Below, piece by piece: positions 49,692 through 59,136 of a DNA stretch of 63,705 bases. The stretch spans positions 1-63,705 of the forward strand of contig CALMLO010000048.1 in NCBI GenBank assembly GCA_937868095.1. The letters run 5' to 3'. Numbering within the stretch: position 1 is the stretch's first letter; each line of letters starts with the position of its first letter. Below the pieces are notes generated by a model. It did no database searches. It saw only the letters and a list, made by a program, of their open reading frames with translations, and had not been told where the DNA came from. Source of the DNA: an uncultured Phycisphaerales bacterium (lineage in GTDB: Bacteria > Planctomycetota > Phycisphaerae > Sedimentisphaerales > Anaerohalosphaeraceae). A program made the translations under genes and the position numbers.

Positions 49692-51185
49692 ATGAAACGA
49701 ATGTTGTTCCTGTTAGGAATTGTTTTGATGATGGGGGGATTGGTGCAAGCGGCCGCATATTACTTCGAGGGGACCCAGGACAATCTGTGGAGTAACCTTA
49801 ATAACTGGACGGTGGAGGGAAGCGTGCCTTCGGTCTTGCCTGGCGCGGCGGACAACGTTCGTATCAGGTCGTCCTGCCTTTTGAACTACGATGCCGGAAT
49901 CATTAACAGTCTGCAAATTGGCTCGGGTGGAGCCGGCGATCTCACTGTAGATGGCGGTAAAATTGATGCCGCCAAAGGGGTCTCTGGGACGGCGGAAATG
50001 GGAGCGGTTGGTTGGGATGCTCCCGGTTCGCTGACGATCAACAACAATGGCGAAGTTATTATACGCAACGACACGACGATTGGATGCTGGGCAAACAAGG
50101 GCACGGTAACGGTTAACAGCGGCAGATTTTTTGTGCCGGCCGTACTGTTTTTAGCTATTTACGATAACAACGGTGTTTTTGTGGATTCTGAAGTCAAGAT
50201 TTGCAAAAGTGGTATTGTTGAGTGCTACTACATTACTGTCAAGGGCGGTGTGATCGATGTTTGGAATGGGCGATTCTGTCCATGGTACAGCGATGCGGCT
50301 GTTTCTGATTTAATTGCTGCCGGAAAGATTATTGGTTTTGGCGGCCAGGGAACAGTAAGTTTTGATATTGTCCCATGGCCTCACACAGTTACCGCTAAGC
50401 ACAACATGCACCCATCGCCGGATTTTTATGAAACGGTCGTGGCCGGTGATGTTGCTCTGAGCTGGACGAATATGGAACCAAACACCCCCGGTGATGACGT
50501 TTATGTGGATGTCTGGTTTGGAACAGAACCGAATAAACTGGGTGCAAATTATGCACAGGTTGTTACAGCCGGTCAAAATACAACGACTGTTACCGTTAAC
50601 GCATCGGATGTTCCCAAGACTTACTACTGGCAGGTGGATTCGTATCTTTACGGCGACCCGGCGGTTGTTCATTATAGCAACAGCGACCCAAACGCTTATC
50701 CGATAATTGAAAGCGCCCTATTTGAATTCTACACCACATATGATTCCGCCCCCATAGTCAATGCCGGCGTTGATATGATTACCTGGATTAACGAGCCGGT
50801 CCAGTTGGCTCCGACCGTCATTGATGACGGTGTCAGTTCATTAACCTATCTCTGGACAACTGCGCCCGAAACAGAACCCAATGTTATTTTCTCAGATCCG
50901 GCGGCAGAAGCCCCGCTTGTCACTGTGGACAGTGCACTGGGTGCGGTCACGCTGACATTGACCGTTCAGGATGAGTTTAATGCTCCCGTATCTGACACCG
51001 TCGTGATCAATGTTTACGGAAGTCCCTGTTCGGCTGCTGTCGATGGGCCGGGACTGGATCCTGCCGATCAACAGCTGGATTTGTATTTTGACTGCCGAAT
51101 TGATCTGCAGGACGTTGCCGTACTGGCCGCCAGATGGCTGGAAAATTATGAATTGACAGCGCCGATCCCGGTTCCGGCTCCCTAA
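49692..51185 (+). CDS. Secreted multidomain protein with NxxNW beta module, Fn3/PKD-like domains and dockerin-like end
   Basis: The start at 49692 follows AGGAG and yields 497 residues with a signal peptide (about 1-21). Residues 22-230 form a repetitive beta-rich module beginning DNLWSNLNNWTVEG with repeated G-x-L-T/G-x-V turns, shared with the next two genes; it resembles a right-handed beta-helix or autotransporter-like ladder. A fibronectin-like domain (about 235-345, YYWQVDSYLYG) follows. A PKD/cadherin-like domain (about 350-445, VNAGVDMITWINEPVQL) comes next. The end contains a single weak dockerin-like segment, FDCRIDLQDVAVLAARWLEN, and a proline-rich tail. There is no catalytic domain that I recognise, so adhesion or glycan binding is the best guess. 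Confidence 0.75.
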   Translation: MKRMLFLLGIVLMMGGLVQAAAYYFEGTQDNLWSNLNNWTVEGSVPSVLPGAADNVRIRSSCLLNYDAGIINSLQIGSGGAGDLTVDGGKIDAAKGVSGTAEMGAVGWDAPGSLTINNNGEVIIRNDTTIGCWANKGTVTVNSGRFFVPAVLFLAIYDNNGVFVDSEVKICKSGIVECYYITVKGGVIDVWNGRFCPWYSDAAVSDLIAAGKIIGFGGQGTVSFDIVPWPHTVTAKHNMHPSPDFYETVVAGDVALSWTNMEPNTPGDDVYVDVWFGTEPNKLGANYAQVVTAGQNTTTVTVNASDVPKTYYWQVDSYLYGDPAVVHYSNSDPNAYPIIESALFEFYTTYDSAPIVNAGVDMITWINEPVQLAPTVIDDGVSSLTYLWTTAPETEPNVIFSDPAAEAPLVTVDSALGAVTLTLTVQDEFNAPVSDTVVINVYGSPCSAAVDGPGLDPADQQLDLYFDCRIDLQDVAVLAARWLENYELTAPIPVPAP

Positions 51186-51333
51186 CAGGAGGTCGGCAGC
51201 AAAGCATATCTCTCCGATACGCGGGCTGATTTTGCGGTTCGATAAAGATGAAATGGGATGTGAAGTGTGTGAAGGAAAACCTGATGCATGGCTATGTATA
51301 AAATTAAATTAGTTTATTTTGGAGGTTGGAAAG

Positions 51334-52101
51334 ATGAAAAACTTGAAATTCTGTGTGGTTTTTTTGTTGGCTGCAGCCATGATGACAAATGCTCAAATCT
51401 GGTATGGTCTGGATGACGGGGACGTCTGGAGTGATGCCTCCAACTGGATCGGCGGCTCCGGCGGAGTTCCCGGCGTTTCGGACTGGGCGGAGATAATTTA
51501 CGATTTCCCGAAAACCTGCATCCTCGACAGCGATGCAGGCACCATCAACACCCTCCACATCTCTGCCGGCGGCACCGGTGCTTCTATGCTCATCAAAAAT
51601 GGCGGGCGTCTGACGGTTTCAGGCGGCGATGTGTCCCCGGGATGGAACAACAACGGTACTCTGACTATTGAGACCGGCGGCTCATTGACAGCCAACTGTA
51701 TGTTTACTGTCGCCATGTACGACGATACGGATAGTTTTGCCCGCCTGATCCTGAATGGCGGGACCTTGACTGTCAACAACGCCTTCTATCATGGCATCTA
51801 CTTCGACGGCAGTTCCACCGTGGACATCCGGACCGAAATCAATGCCGGCGTTCTGGATGTGGATGCCCTTATTCTGGACCGCGGCATCATGAACATTACC
51901 AACGGAACCGTCATCGTGGCGGGTGACGTTTTGGGTTTAGTTGCGAATTGGGTTTCTGCCGGTCGCCTGACAGCGTTTGATGGTGCAGGAACGATCGTTG
52001 CCCAACTGGGCAATGGTTACACAGAAATCACCGCGGTTCCCGAACCGTCCATGCTGGTTCTGCTGGCTTTGGGTACGCTGACGCTGCACCGGAAAAGATA
52101 A
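51334..52101 (+). CDS. PEP-CTERM secreted protein with NxxNW beta module
   Basis: GGAGG eight bases before the ATG at 51334 fixes the start. The 255-residue protein has a signal peptide (about 1-20) and the GDVWSDASNWIGG beta module, which fills most of the protein. It ends in a full PEP-CTERM tag, VPEPSMLVLLALGTLTLHRKR. The module is homologous to the N-termini of the proteins at 49692-51185 and 52205-55507, so three consecutive genes share it. No exosortase gene is in the window. A strong terminator follows. Confidence 0.85.
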   Translation: MKNLKFCVVFLLAAAMMTNAQIWYGLDDGDVWSDASNWIGGSGGVPGVSDWAEIIYDFPKTCILDSDAGTINTLHISAGGTGASMLIKNGGRLTVSGGDVSPGWNNNGTLTIETGGSLTANCMFTVAMYDDTDSFARLILNGGTLTVNNAFYHGIYFDGSSTVDIRTEINAGVLDVDALILDRGIMNITNGTVIVAGDVLGLVANWVSAGRLTAFDGAGTIVAQLGNGYTEITAVPEPSMLVLLALGTLTLHRKR

Positions 52102-52116
52102 ATAGGGTTGCTTTTT

Positions 52117-52147
52117 AAGACCTGCCGGATATTCCCGGCAGGTCTTT
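52117..52147 (+). terminator. Intrinsic terminator after the PEP-CTERM gene
   Basis: AAGACCTGCCGG (52117-52128) and CCGGCAGGTCTT (52135-52146) form a perfect 12-bp stem with a 6-base loop, ending in TTTC. Confidence 0.88.
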
Positions 52148-52204
52148 CTATCCTTAGAGGAATAGAATAGATGCAGCAAATCTTCTCGATAGGGGGATAG
52201 CGTA

Positions 52205-55200
52205 ATGCTGATGCAGCGATCGGCCTGTTTTAAGCATATCAGTTTTTTCTCAATTATTCTGTTCGTTAGTATTCTGTCAGCCGCAGGATATGCTTCATCC
52301 TGGAACGGCCGTGGCCAAAATGACCTGTGGAGCAATGCCTCCAATTGGATCGGGGGAATCCCCGGTCCGGCAGATTACGCAAGGTGGAACCTCGCAAATA
52401 CAACTCCGTGTTATCTGAATCATAATGCAGGAACTATCGATACCCTGTTGGTCAGCGAATATCAACAGGGGCATTTAATCATCCAGGATGGCGGCTCACT
52501 GACCGTCACCAACTATGCCTCCATTATGAACCGTTCCGGCAGCATCACCGTACAGCCCAATGGTCTGCTGCACGTCATAGGAGATTTGATAATCGGACAA
52601 TGGGATGATCTGCCGGATGATGAAATGATCTTAACAATGAACGGCGGGACAATAGTGGTAGAGGCAGTGCTTCGGTTTGGTTTTTATTTTGATGGTGTTA
52701 ATGGACAATATACCGTTAAAACTCATGCCCAGCTTAATGGGGGAGAGTTATATGCCGGTTCCGTCAGCGGTTTGCAGGCGGATCGCGGCACAATCGATAT
52801 TACACACGGAAAACTAATCCTCAATGGCAACCATAAGGCCGCCGTACAAAACTGGGTTACCAGCGGTTTTTTAACTGCCTATGATGGTAATGGAATCATT
52901 ACATACGACTATGACCGGACAAATCAGGGCAAGACCGCAATCTGGGCTGCTGCTCCCGTTAACGGCGATGTGGACGGCGATTTTGATGTGGACTTTGATG
53001 ATTTGTTCTTATTCGTTGGCGATTGGCTGTCGCAGGAATGCGGAGTCCATTCTGACTTTACAGGTGACTGCAAGGTCAATATGCAGGACCTGGCGCAGAT
53101 GTCAGAGAATTGGTTTTACGGTGTAAGTCTCGCTGCCTTTGATCCCAATCCGGCTGATGGTCAGGTGATTATGCCGTCGCAGCTTTCCTGGAAAGCGCCG
53201 GCCTTTATTGATTCATTTGATATATACTTTGGAATGAATTATATGGCCGTGTTAAATGCTGATCATGAAAGTCCTGAATTTCAGGGCACACAGTCTGAAA
53301 AAAACTTTGCCCCTGCTTTGCTGTACCCGGATGAGCACTATTACTGGAGAATCGATGTTGTTCTCGGGGACAAGAAATACCCCGGAACAGTCTGGAGTTT
53401 CTCGACAGTGGATATGGAAAATGCCGCTGGTTTTATCGGCGCCACCTGTGGTTGGCAGTACAGTGCCCAGCTTGAAGGACCGCTGACGTATCCCAATCAA
53501 ACCAACATTTCCCTCTATAACCCCCAGCGGGGCAATCCGACTGCAACATGGGAGGACTGGGCGGCCCAGATTACTCAGGCGGGACTGGACTTTATCTGTC
53601 CCAATCTGACCGGCTCCTGGCCCAATACGGGCTCTCCTCCCGCAGATATGGCTCCTCTTGTAACGGCCCTCAATAACCTGGGCAATGTTACTAAATTCGC
53701 CATATTTGATGACAATGCCGCCTCCTGGTGCGCTCAATGGAATATGGCGGAGGGACGGGGATTTTGGTATGCAGAACCGTTCGACATCAGCGATCCGGCC
53801 AACTGGGTTTTCATCTATGACTATAATTACAAACTCTTCTATGAAACCGTTCCGGATGCCCAGCGATTCAAGATTGACGGCCGACCTGTCATCTGGATCT
53901 GGACGGGCAATCCCTATTTCGTTGCCAACTCACAGGGCAACCTCTCTCGGGCTATGCTTTGGGTACGTCAGCGGTGCATGGAGGATTTTGGATTTAATCC
54001 CTACATTGTAGGGAATCGAGACTTTATCTCAAACGATTCCACTTGTGCCAATCCGGGAGTGCTGGATGCCACCCATAGTTGGTTTGGGCCGCCCAATGAC
54101 CCTTGGACTTTGTCCGTCTTTAATGGCGTGAAAATCGGTGTGGCGGTTGCACAATTTCAAAACCCAAGCAATCCCCCCGGTTTTCTGGACCCGAATCACG
54201 GCAATTTACTGAATGAAGGGCTTCACCAGACAGTCGGCGCCGGTGCCCTGATGACGCTGTTAGAGGGATTTACCGATTACGAAGAAGATGCCGCTCTCTT
54301 CCGGGTGCGCAACCTGGATGAAAACGGTAATCCGCTCAGCTACGAACAGACTTATTATGACTATCCCAATCAACGGCTCAACATTATTCGCAAACACAGC
54401 CGTCATCCCTTCCCTGCGGAACTTAAACTGGAAGCGGAAGGATGTGATACCTGCGGCGGTGCGGCAGGCGGCGGAACACCGAGACTCTATCGCAACGGCA
54501 ATATCGGGATTGAACCCACACAGGATGAAGGGGGCGGATTCAGCATCGGCTGGATTCAGCCCAATGAGTGGTTTCAGTGGGAAGAAGTGCCGATGGAAGG
54601 GTCTGGAACTCTCCAGGTTCGCGTAGCCGCAAATAACGATGCCGGTCGGCTGCATTTTGTCATCGATGGACAGGTGAAACCCGCCGTTACACTCCCGGAT
54701 ACGGGCGGATTCCAGAGTTGGGCAACCGTGGACACACCCCCTGAAACATTCGCGCCGGGCTCTTATCATACGGTACGTCTAATTTGTGAAACATCAGGAA
54801 TGAACATCAACTGGATTCGCTGGGTAGCCGGCGGTACAGACAATGCTCCACCCAGAGTCGTCATTAATTCCCCCGTAAATAACAGTACCTATGCTGAGCC
54901 GGCTGCTGTAACCATCGAAGCGGCTGCATTTGATGAAGATGGCACCATCAGCAAAGTGGATTTTTATCACGGTTCGACTTTGCTGGGGACGGATACCGCC
55001 GCTCCCTATTCCTTTACATGGAATAATGTGCCTGCAGGGGACTGCGGTAGTTATCGTCTGTCGGCTAAGGCAGTGGACAATCAGGGGGCAGTATCCACCT
55101 CTCTGCCCGTCTTTATGAATGTGACACCTCTGTCGTTGAACAAACCGGCGTATGCTTCCTCTGTTGTAAACAGAAATGTTCCCTCCCGGGCAGCAGACAA

Positions 55201-55507
55201 TGACCTAAGCACCCGCTGGGAATCTGCCTACAGCGACCCGCAATGGATCTATATTGATCTGGGGGCGGTCTATGACATTGGAAAAATCGTGCTCAAATGG
55301 GAAGCGGCCTATGCCAGTAGCTACCAAATCCAGATATCCGACGATGCCGTACACTGGACAACTGTGTACAGCACGACAGTCGGCGACGGCGGATATGATG
55401 TCCTGAATGTCTCGGCAGCCGGACGCTATGTCAGGATGTACGGAACAACCCGCGGTACAATCTACGGATATTCGTTGTATGACTTTAAGGTCTATATGGC
55501 TTATTAA
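52205..55507 (+). CDS. Large secreted DUF5010-type protein with dockerin-like, CBM6-like, Ig-like and CBM32 domains
   Basis: An 1100-residue mosaic. Signal peptide about 1-30; NxxNW beta module (about 31-250, [13 protein letters not shown]). Two internal dockerin-like repeats follow (about 258-307, [20 protein letters not shown] and [19 protein letters not shown]), then a fibronectin-like stretch to about 400. A DUF5010-like catalytic-looking region (about 405-735) starts [19 protein letters not shown]; such domains are probably glycosidase relatives, but the activity is unproven. A CBM6-like domain (about 735-875, [20 protein letters not shown]) follows. A bacterial Ig-like domain (about 880-975) and a C-terminal F5/8 (CBM32) domain complete it (about 980-1100, [19 protein letters not shown]). 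The start has GGGGGATAG upstream. The CBMs and neighbours suggest polysaccharide processing. Confidence 0.78.
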   Translation: MLMQRSACFKHISFFSIILFVSILSAAGYASSWNGRGQNDLWSNASNWIGGIPGPADYARWNLANTTPCYLNHNAGTIDTLLVSEYQQGHLIIQDGGSLTVTNYASIMNRSGSITVQPNGLLHVIGDLIIGQWDDLPDDEMILTMNGGTIVVEAVLRFGFYFDGVNGQYTVKTHAQLNGGELYAGSVSGLQADRGTIDITHGKLILNGNHKAAVQNWVTSGFLTAYDGNGIITYDYDRTNQGKTAIWAAAPVNGDVDGDFDVDFDDLFLFVGDWLSQECGVHSDFTGDCKVNMQDLAQMSENWFYGVSLAAFDPNPADGQVIMPSQLSWKAPAFIDSFDIYFGMNYMAVLNADHESPEFQGTQSEKNFAPALLYPDEHYYWRIDVVLGDKKYPGTVWSFSTVDMENAAGFIGATCGWQYSAQLEGPLTYPNQTNISLYNPQRGNPTATWEDWAAQITQAGLDFICPNLTGSWPNTGSPPADMAPLVTALNNLGNVTKFAIFDDNAASWCAQWNMAEGRGFWYAEPFDISDPANWVFIYDYNYKLFYETVPDAQRFKIDGRPVIWIWTGNPYFVANSQGNLSRAMLWVRQRCMEDFGFNPYIVGNRDFISNDSTCANPGVLDATHSWFGPPNDPWTLSVFNGVKIGVAVAQFQNPSNPPGFLDPNHGNLLNEGLHQTVGAGALMTLLEGFTDYEEDAALFRVRNLDENGNPLSYEQTYYDYPNQRLNIIRKHSRHPFPAELKLEAEGCDTCGGAAGGGTPRLYRNGNIGIEPTQDEGGGFSIGWIQPNEWFQWEEVPMEGSGTLQVRVAANNDAGRLHFVIDGQVKPAVTLPDTGGFQSWATVDTPPETFAPGSYHTVRLICETSGMNINWIRWVAGGTDNAPPRVVINSPVNNSTYAEPAAVTIEAAAFDEDGTISKVDFYHGSTLLGTDTAAPYSFTWNNVPAGDCGSYRLSAKAVDNQGAVSTSLPVFMNVTPLSLNKPAYASSVVNRNVPSRAADNDLSTRWESAYSDPQWIYIDLGAVYDIGKIVLKWEAAYASSYQIQISDDAVHWTTVYSTTVGDGGYDVLNVSAAGRYVRMYGTTRGTIYGYSLYDFKVYMAY

Positions 55508-55634
55508 GAGTCCGGTTCAGCAGAGATACGGCGGCTGCCTAAAACCTATAAAAAACAGTCAAGTTGAGAAATATTGTTTGGATGGCGTGGATGGCGATAT
55601 AGATATGGCTCAATTTCACAAAAGGAATGCTGTT

Positions 55635-58600
55635 ATGGATGTATATCAGAGAACATGCACGCAAACCGGATTTTTTGCTTCTTTGCAAGCGGCCTTAACC
55701 ATCTTTCTGCTTGTTGCCGGTACCGCAGCTGCTGAGGTAACTTTCAGCGGTTCCGCTCCGGCGCCGGATTCCGAGTTGGCCTTGTGGTATCGTCAACCTG
55801 CCGCGGATTGGGAATCCCAAGCGCTGCCCATCGGCAATGGGTATATTGGAGGGATGGTATTCGGCGGTGTGGCGCAGGAACAGATCAGTCTGAATGAAAA
55901 GACTCTCTGGTCTGGTGGGCCGGGTGAATATCCCGATTATACCGGCGGCAACAATACTGACCGGACGGTCTATTTGGCCAATATCCGAAAAATGCTCGAA
56001 CAGAAGAATTATGCCGCCGCAGATGCGTATGCGGAAAATCTCAAAGGCATCTCCACTGCTTTCGGTTCGTATATGACCTTCGGCGATTTGTTTCTGGAAG
56101 TCATCGGCAAATTCAATATTGTCGAGATCACAGCCAGCAGCCAGAAAGAGGAAAGCGAGGGAATGGCCAAGGCGTTCGATGGTTCGATCACAACCAAGTG
56201 GTTTACCGGCGATTCTTATGGCCCTCCGTTCTGGATTCAGGTCAAATCCCGTGACGCCGTGGTGATAGATGGCTACACGATTACCTCCGGCAATGACATG
56301 CCTGATCGCGATCCTCTTAACTGGACCCTGTTCGGTTCCAATGACGGAACGAGCTGGACCCAGATTGACAGCCGTTCCGGCGTGGATTTCCCGGAACGGA
56401 GACAGACACTGAGTTTTTCTTTTTCCAACGCAACCGCCTGGCAGTACTACAAATTTAATTTTCAGAATAACGCCGGGAATACCCTCCAGTTGTCCGAAAT
56501 TACGTTTCATGAAAAGACGCCGGATATCGTCGTGGAAAATTACCGTCGGGAACTGGATCTCAATGAAGGCATGGCGAGGATTGGCTATGAAATTGACGGC
56601 GTCAAATATACGCGGGAATACTTTATAAGCTGTCCGGATAATGTCCTGGTCATGCGGCTGACAAGCATTCCGGGCGGACATCTGACATTTCGGGTACGAG
56701 TTGCCTGTCCGCACAGCAGTCCTGCGATAACCGCCCGAAACGGCAGGATCACGCTCAGCGGTTCCCTGACAAGCAATGATATGGCTTTTGAATCTCAGAC
56801 GCAGGTCATGCAAACGGGCGGAACTCTGACAACAGAAGCCGATTCTGTCAGCATTGATTCAGCTGATACGGTAATGATTATCATGGCCATGGGAACCGAT
56901 TATATCAATCAATATCCGAACTACAAAGGCACCCATCCTCACGCTGCCGTCACGGCCCGCGTGAACGCTGCCTCCCAGAGGACCTGCAATCAACTTCGTG
57001 CAAGACATTTGGCCGATTACCAGGAGCTCTTTAACCGCGTTGTGCTGGACCTGAAAAGCGGTAGGCCGCAAACTCCAACCGATGAACTGCTGGCCGGCTA
57101 TCACGGGAATAATCCTGCCCTGGAAACTCTTTACTTCCAGTTCGGTCGGTATCTCCTTATCAGTTCCTCTCGGCCGGGAACCCTGCCTGCCAATCTTCAG
57201 GGAATCTGGAACAACGTGACCAATCCTCCCTGGAATGCGGACTATCATACCAATATTAACCTGCAAATGAATTATTGGCCTGCAGAAGTGACCAACCTCA
57301 GCGAATGTCATTTGCCTTTGCTTGAATACATCGACAGTCTCCGTCCGAGGGGACGCCAAACTGCTCTCCTGCATTACGGAGCAGGGGGGTGGACGACCCA
57401 TCACGAAAACAATATTTACGGGCATACAGGTCCCAGTACCAGTTATGCGTTTTATTGCCCTGGTGCTGCGGCCTGGCTGTGTCAGCATCTCTGGGAACAT
57501 TATGCGTTTACTAAGGACCAGAATTATCTGTCCGCCAAGGCCTATCCGATCATGAAAGAGGCCTGTGAGTTTTGGGTCGATTATTTAATCACCGATCCGG
57601 ATGATGGAAAACTGGTTTCCTCCCCGTCTTACTCTCCGGAAAACCGCGGTCTTTCTGTCGGCTGCTCCATGGATCAGCAGATCGACTGGGACCTGCTGAC
57701 CAACACCATTGAGGCCGGTCGGATTCTTGATATCGACGCTGACTTCCGTCAGACTCTCATCAATACAAAAAATCAGCTGGATCCCGGTCTGCGGATCGGC
57801 AGTTGGGGGCAGTTGCAGGAATGGAAACCTGACTGGGACAGTCCCGCAGATACTCATAGACATGTTTCGCACCTGTTCGCGCTCCATCCCGGCCGCCAGA
57901 TTTCACCGCTGACGACGCCGCAATATGCCGCTGCCGCTAAAATCTCCCTCCTGGCCCGTGGAGACGGCGGGACCGGCTGGAGCAAGGCCTGGAAGATTAA
58001 CTTCTGGGCGCGCCTCCACGACGGCAATCACGCTTATCTCATGCTCCGGGAGCAGCTGGATTTCAGCACTTTGTCCAACCTCTTTGATACGCATCCTCCG
58101 TTCCAGATTGACGGAAACTTCGGCGGAACCGCCGGTGTGGCGGAAATGCTGCTCCAGAGTCATGCCGGTGTAATTCATCTTCTGCCCGCTCTGCCGGACG
58201 CATGGCCCGCGGGCAGCGTAACCGGGCTGTGCGCACGAGGCGGATATGAAGTTGAAATCCAATGGAATCAGGGCCGCCTGCAGGAAGCCAAGCTCAAAGC
58301 CCGGTTTACAGATACCTGCTCTGTCAAATCCGCTCATCTGGCAGATACGCCGGATATAGCGGTCTTCGAAGAGGCCCGGCAGATTTCGAATACCCGAACA
58401 GGAGACCTTATTACCTTTGATGTTCAGGCAGGCAAAACATACAGAATCCGCCTCAATCCTCTTCTGCCGGGCCGTATGGAGGCGGAACGGTATACGTCCA
58501 TGAAGGGTGTGCAGACCGAACCGACCGACGACGAGGGCGGCGGTGAGAACGTCGGCTGGATTGATGCCGGGGACTGGATGGAGTACGAACCGCGTATTGT

Positions 58601-59024
58601 CTTCGGCGGCGAGTATATCCTAAGTTGTCGTGTAGCTTCGGAAATGAATCCAATTGTCTTTGATCTGTTGCAGGGCGATGTTCTCCTGACCAGCGTCAAT
58701 ACACCGACCACTCTGAGCTGGCAGACATGGAAAACCGTCACCCGCAGCATTCTGTTAGAACCATCCGAAGAGCCGCTTCGAATCAGCGCCGTCAGCGGCG
58801 GATGGAACATCAACTGGATGCACTTTGACCTGATTCGCCCGAATGCGGATTTAAATGGCAATGGCCGAGTGGATCTGCCGGATTTTGCTTTCATAGCGGA
58901 TCAATGGCTCAATTCGGATTGTCGGCATGCCGGCTGGTGCAATCACGGCGATATCAGCACCGACGGGGTTGTCGATCTTCAGGATGTCCGGATAATCGCT
59001 GACTTCTGGATGAACGAAACGTGA
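55635..59024 (+). CDS. Secreted GH95 alpha-L-fucosidase/galactosidase with inserted CBM32, CBM6-like and dockerin-like domains
   Basis: This is a family-95 enzyme, which removes alpha-1,2-L-fucose or alpha-L-galactose from glycans. The start at 55635 follows AAGGA and gives 1129 residues with a signal peptide (about 1-33). GH95 begins at about 48 ([34 protein letters not shown]). It is interrupted at about 158-297 by an F5/8 (CBM32) domain ([11 protein letters not shown]), then resumes at [20 protein letters not shown]. The (alpha/alpha)6 barrel carries the typical [21 protein letters not shown] and [23 protein letters not shown]6-like domain (about 945-1065, [20 protein letters not shown]) and two dockerin-like EF-hands (about 1070-1125) complete it. 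Relatives without the insertion are ~750-800 residues. Confidence 0.9.
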   Translation: MDVYQRTCTQTGFFASLQAALTIFLLVAGTAAAEVTFSGSAPAPDSELALWYRQPAADWESQALPIGNGYIGGMVFGGVAQEQISLNEKTLWSGGPGEYPDYTGGNNTDRTVYLANIRKMLEQKNYAAADAYAENLKGISTAFGSYMTFGDLFLEVIGKFNIVEITASSQKEESEGMAKAFDGSITTKWFTGDSYGPPFWIQVKSRDAVVIDGYTITSGNDMPDRDPLNWTLFGSNDGTSWTQIDSRSGVDFPERRQTLSFSFSNATAWQYYKFNFQNNAGNTLQLSEITFHEKTPDIVVENYRRELDLNEGMARIGYEIDGVKYTREYFISCPDNVLVMRLTSIPGGHLTFRVRVACPHSSPAITARNGRITLSGSLTSNDMAFESQTQVMQTGGTLTTEADSVSIDSADTVMIIMAMGTDYINQYPNYKGTHPHAAVTARVNAASQRTCNQLRARHLADYQELFNRVVLDLKSGRPQTPTDELLAGYHGNNPALETLYFQFGRYLLISSSRPGTLPANLQGIWNNVTNPPWNADYHTNINLQMNYWPAEVTNLSECHLPLLEYIDSLRPRGRQTALLHYGAGGWTTHHENNIYGHTGPSTSYAFYCPGAAAWLCQHLWEHYAFTKDQNYLSAKAYPIMKEACEFWVDYLITDPDDGKLVSSPSYSPENRGLSVGCSMDQQIDWDLLTNTIEAGRILDIDADFRQTLINTKNQLDPGLRIGSWGQLQEWKPDWDSPADTHRHVSHLFALHPGRQISPLTTPQYAAAAKISLLARGDGGTGWSKAWKINFWARLHDGNHAYLMLREQLDFSTLSNLFDTHPPFQIDGNFGGTAGVAEMLLQSHAGVIHLLPALPDAWPAGSVTGLCARGGYEVEIQWNQGRLQEAKLKARFTDTCSVKSAHLADTPDIAVFEEARQISNTRTGDLITFDVQAGKTYRIRLNPLLPGRMEAERYTSMKGVQTEPTDDEGGGENVGWIDAGDWMEYEPRIVFGGEYILSCRVASEMNPIVFDLLQGDVLLTSVNTPTTLSWQTWKTVTRSILLEPSEEPLRISAVSGGWNINWMHFDLIRPNADLNGNGRVDLPDFAFIADQWLNSDCRHAGWCNHGDISTDGVVDLQDVRIIADFWMNET

Positions 59025-59136
59025 TGCTCGAATCCTGGCGGGGGAACTGTGGCGTCGAACAACAACTTTGATTCTGCGGATTTTAAAATGAAGGATCCCT
59101 TAATCCTTATAAGGTTCAACGATGAAAGGATTCAGT

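Noticed and set aside
55695..56813. 372-codon minus-strand frame opposite the GH95 gene
   Set aside because: Shadow frame; the GH95 reading on the plus strand is unmistakable.
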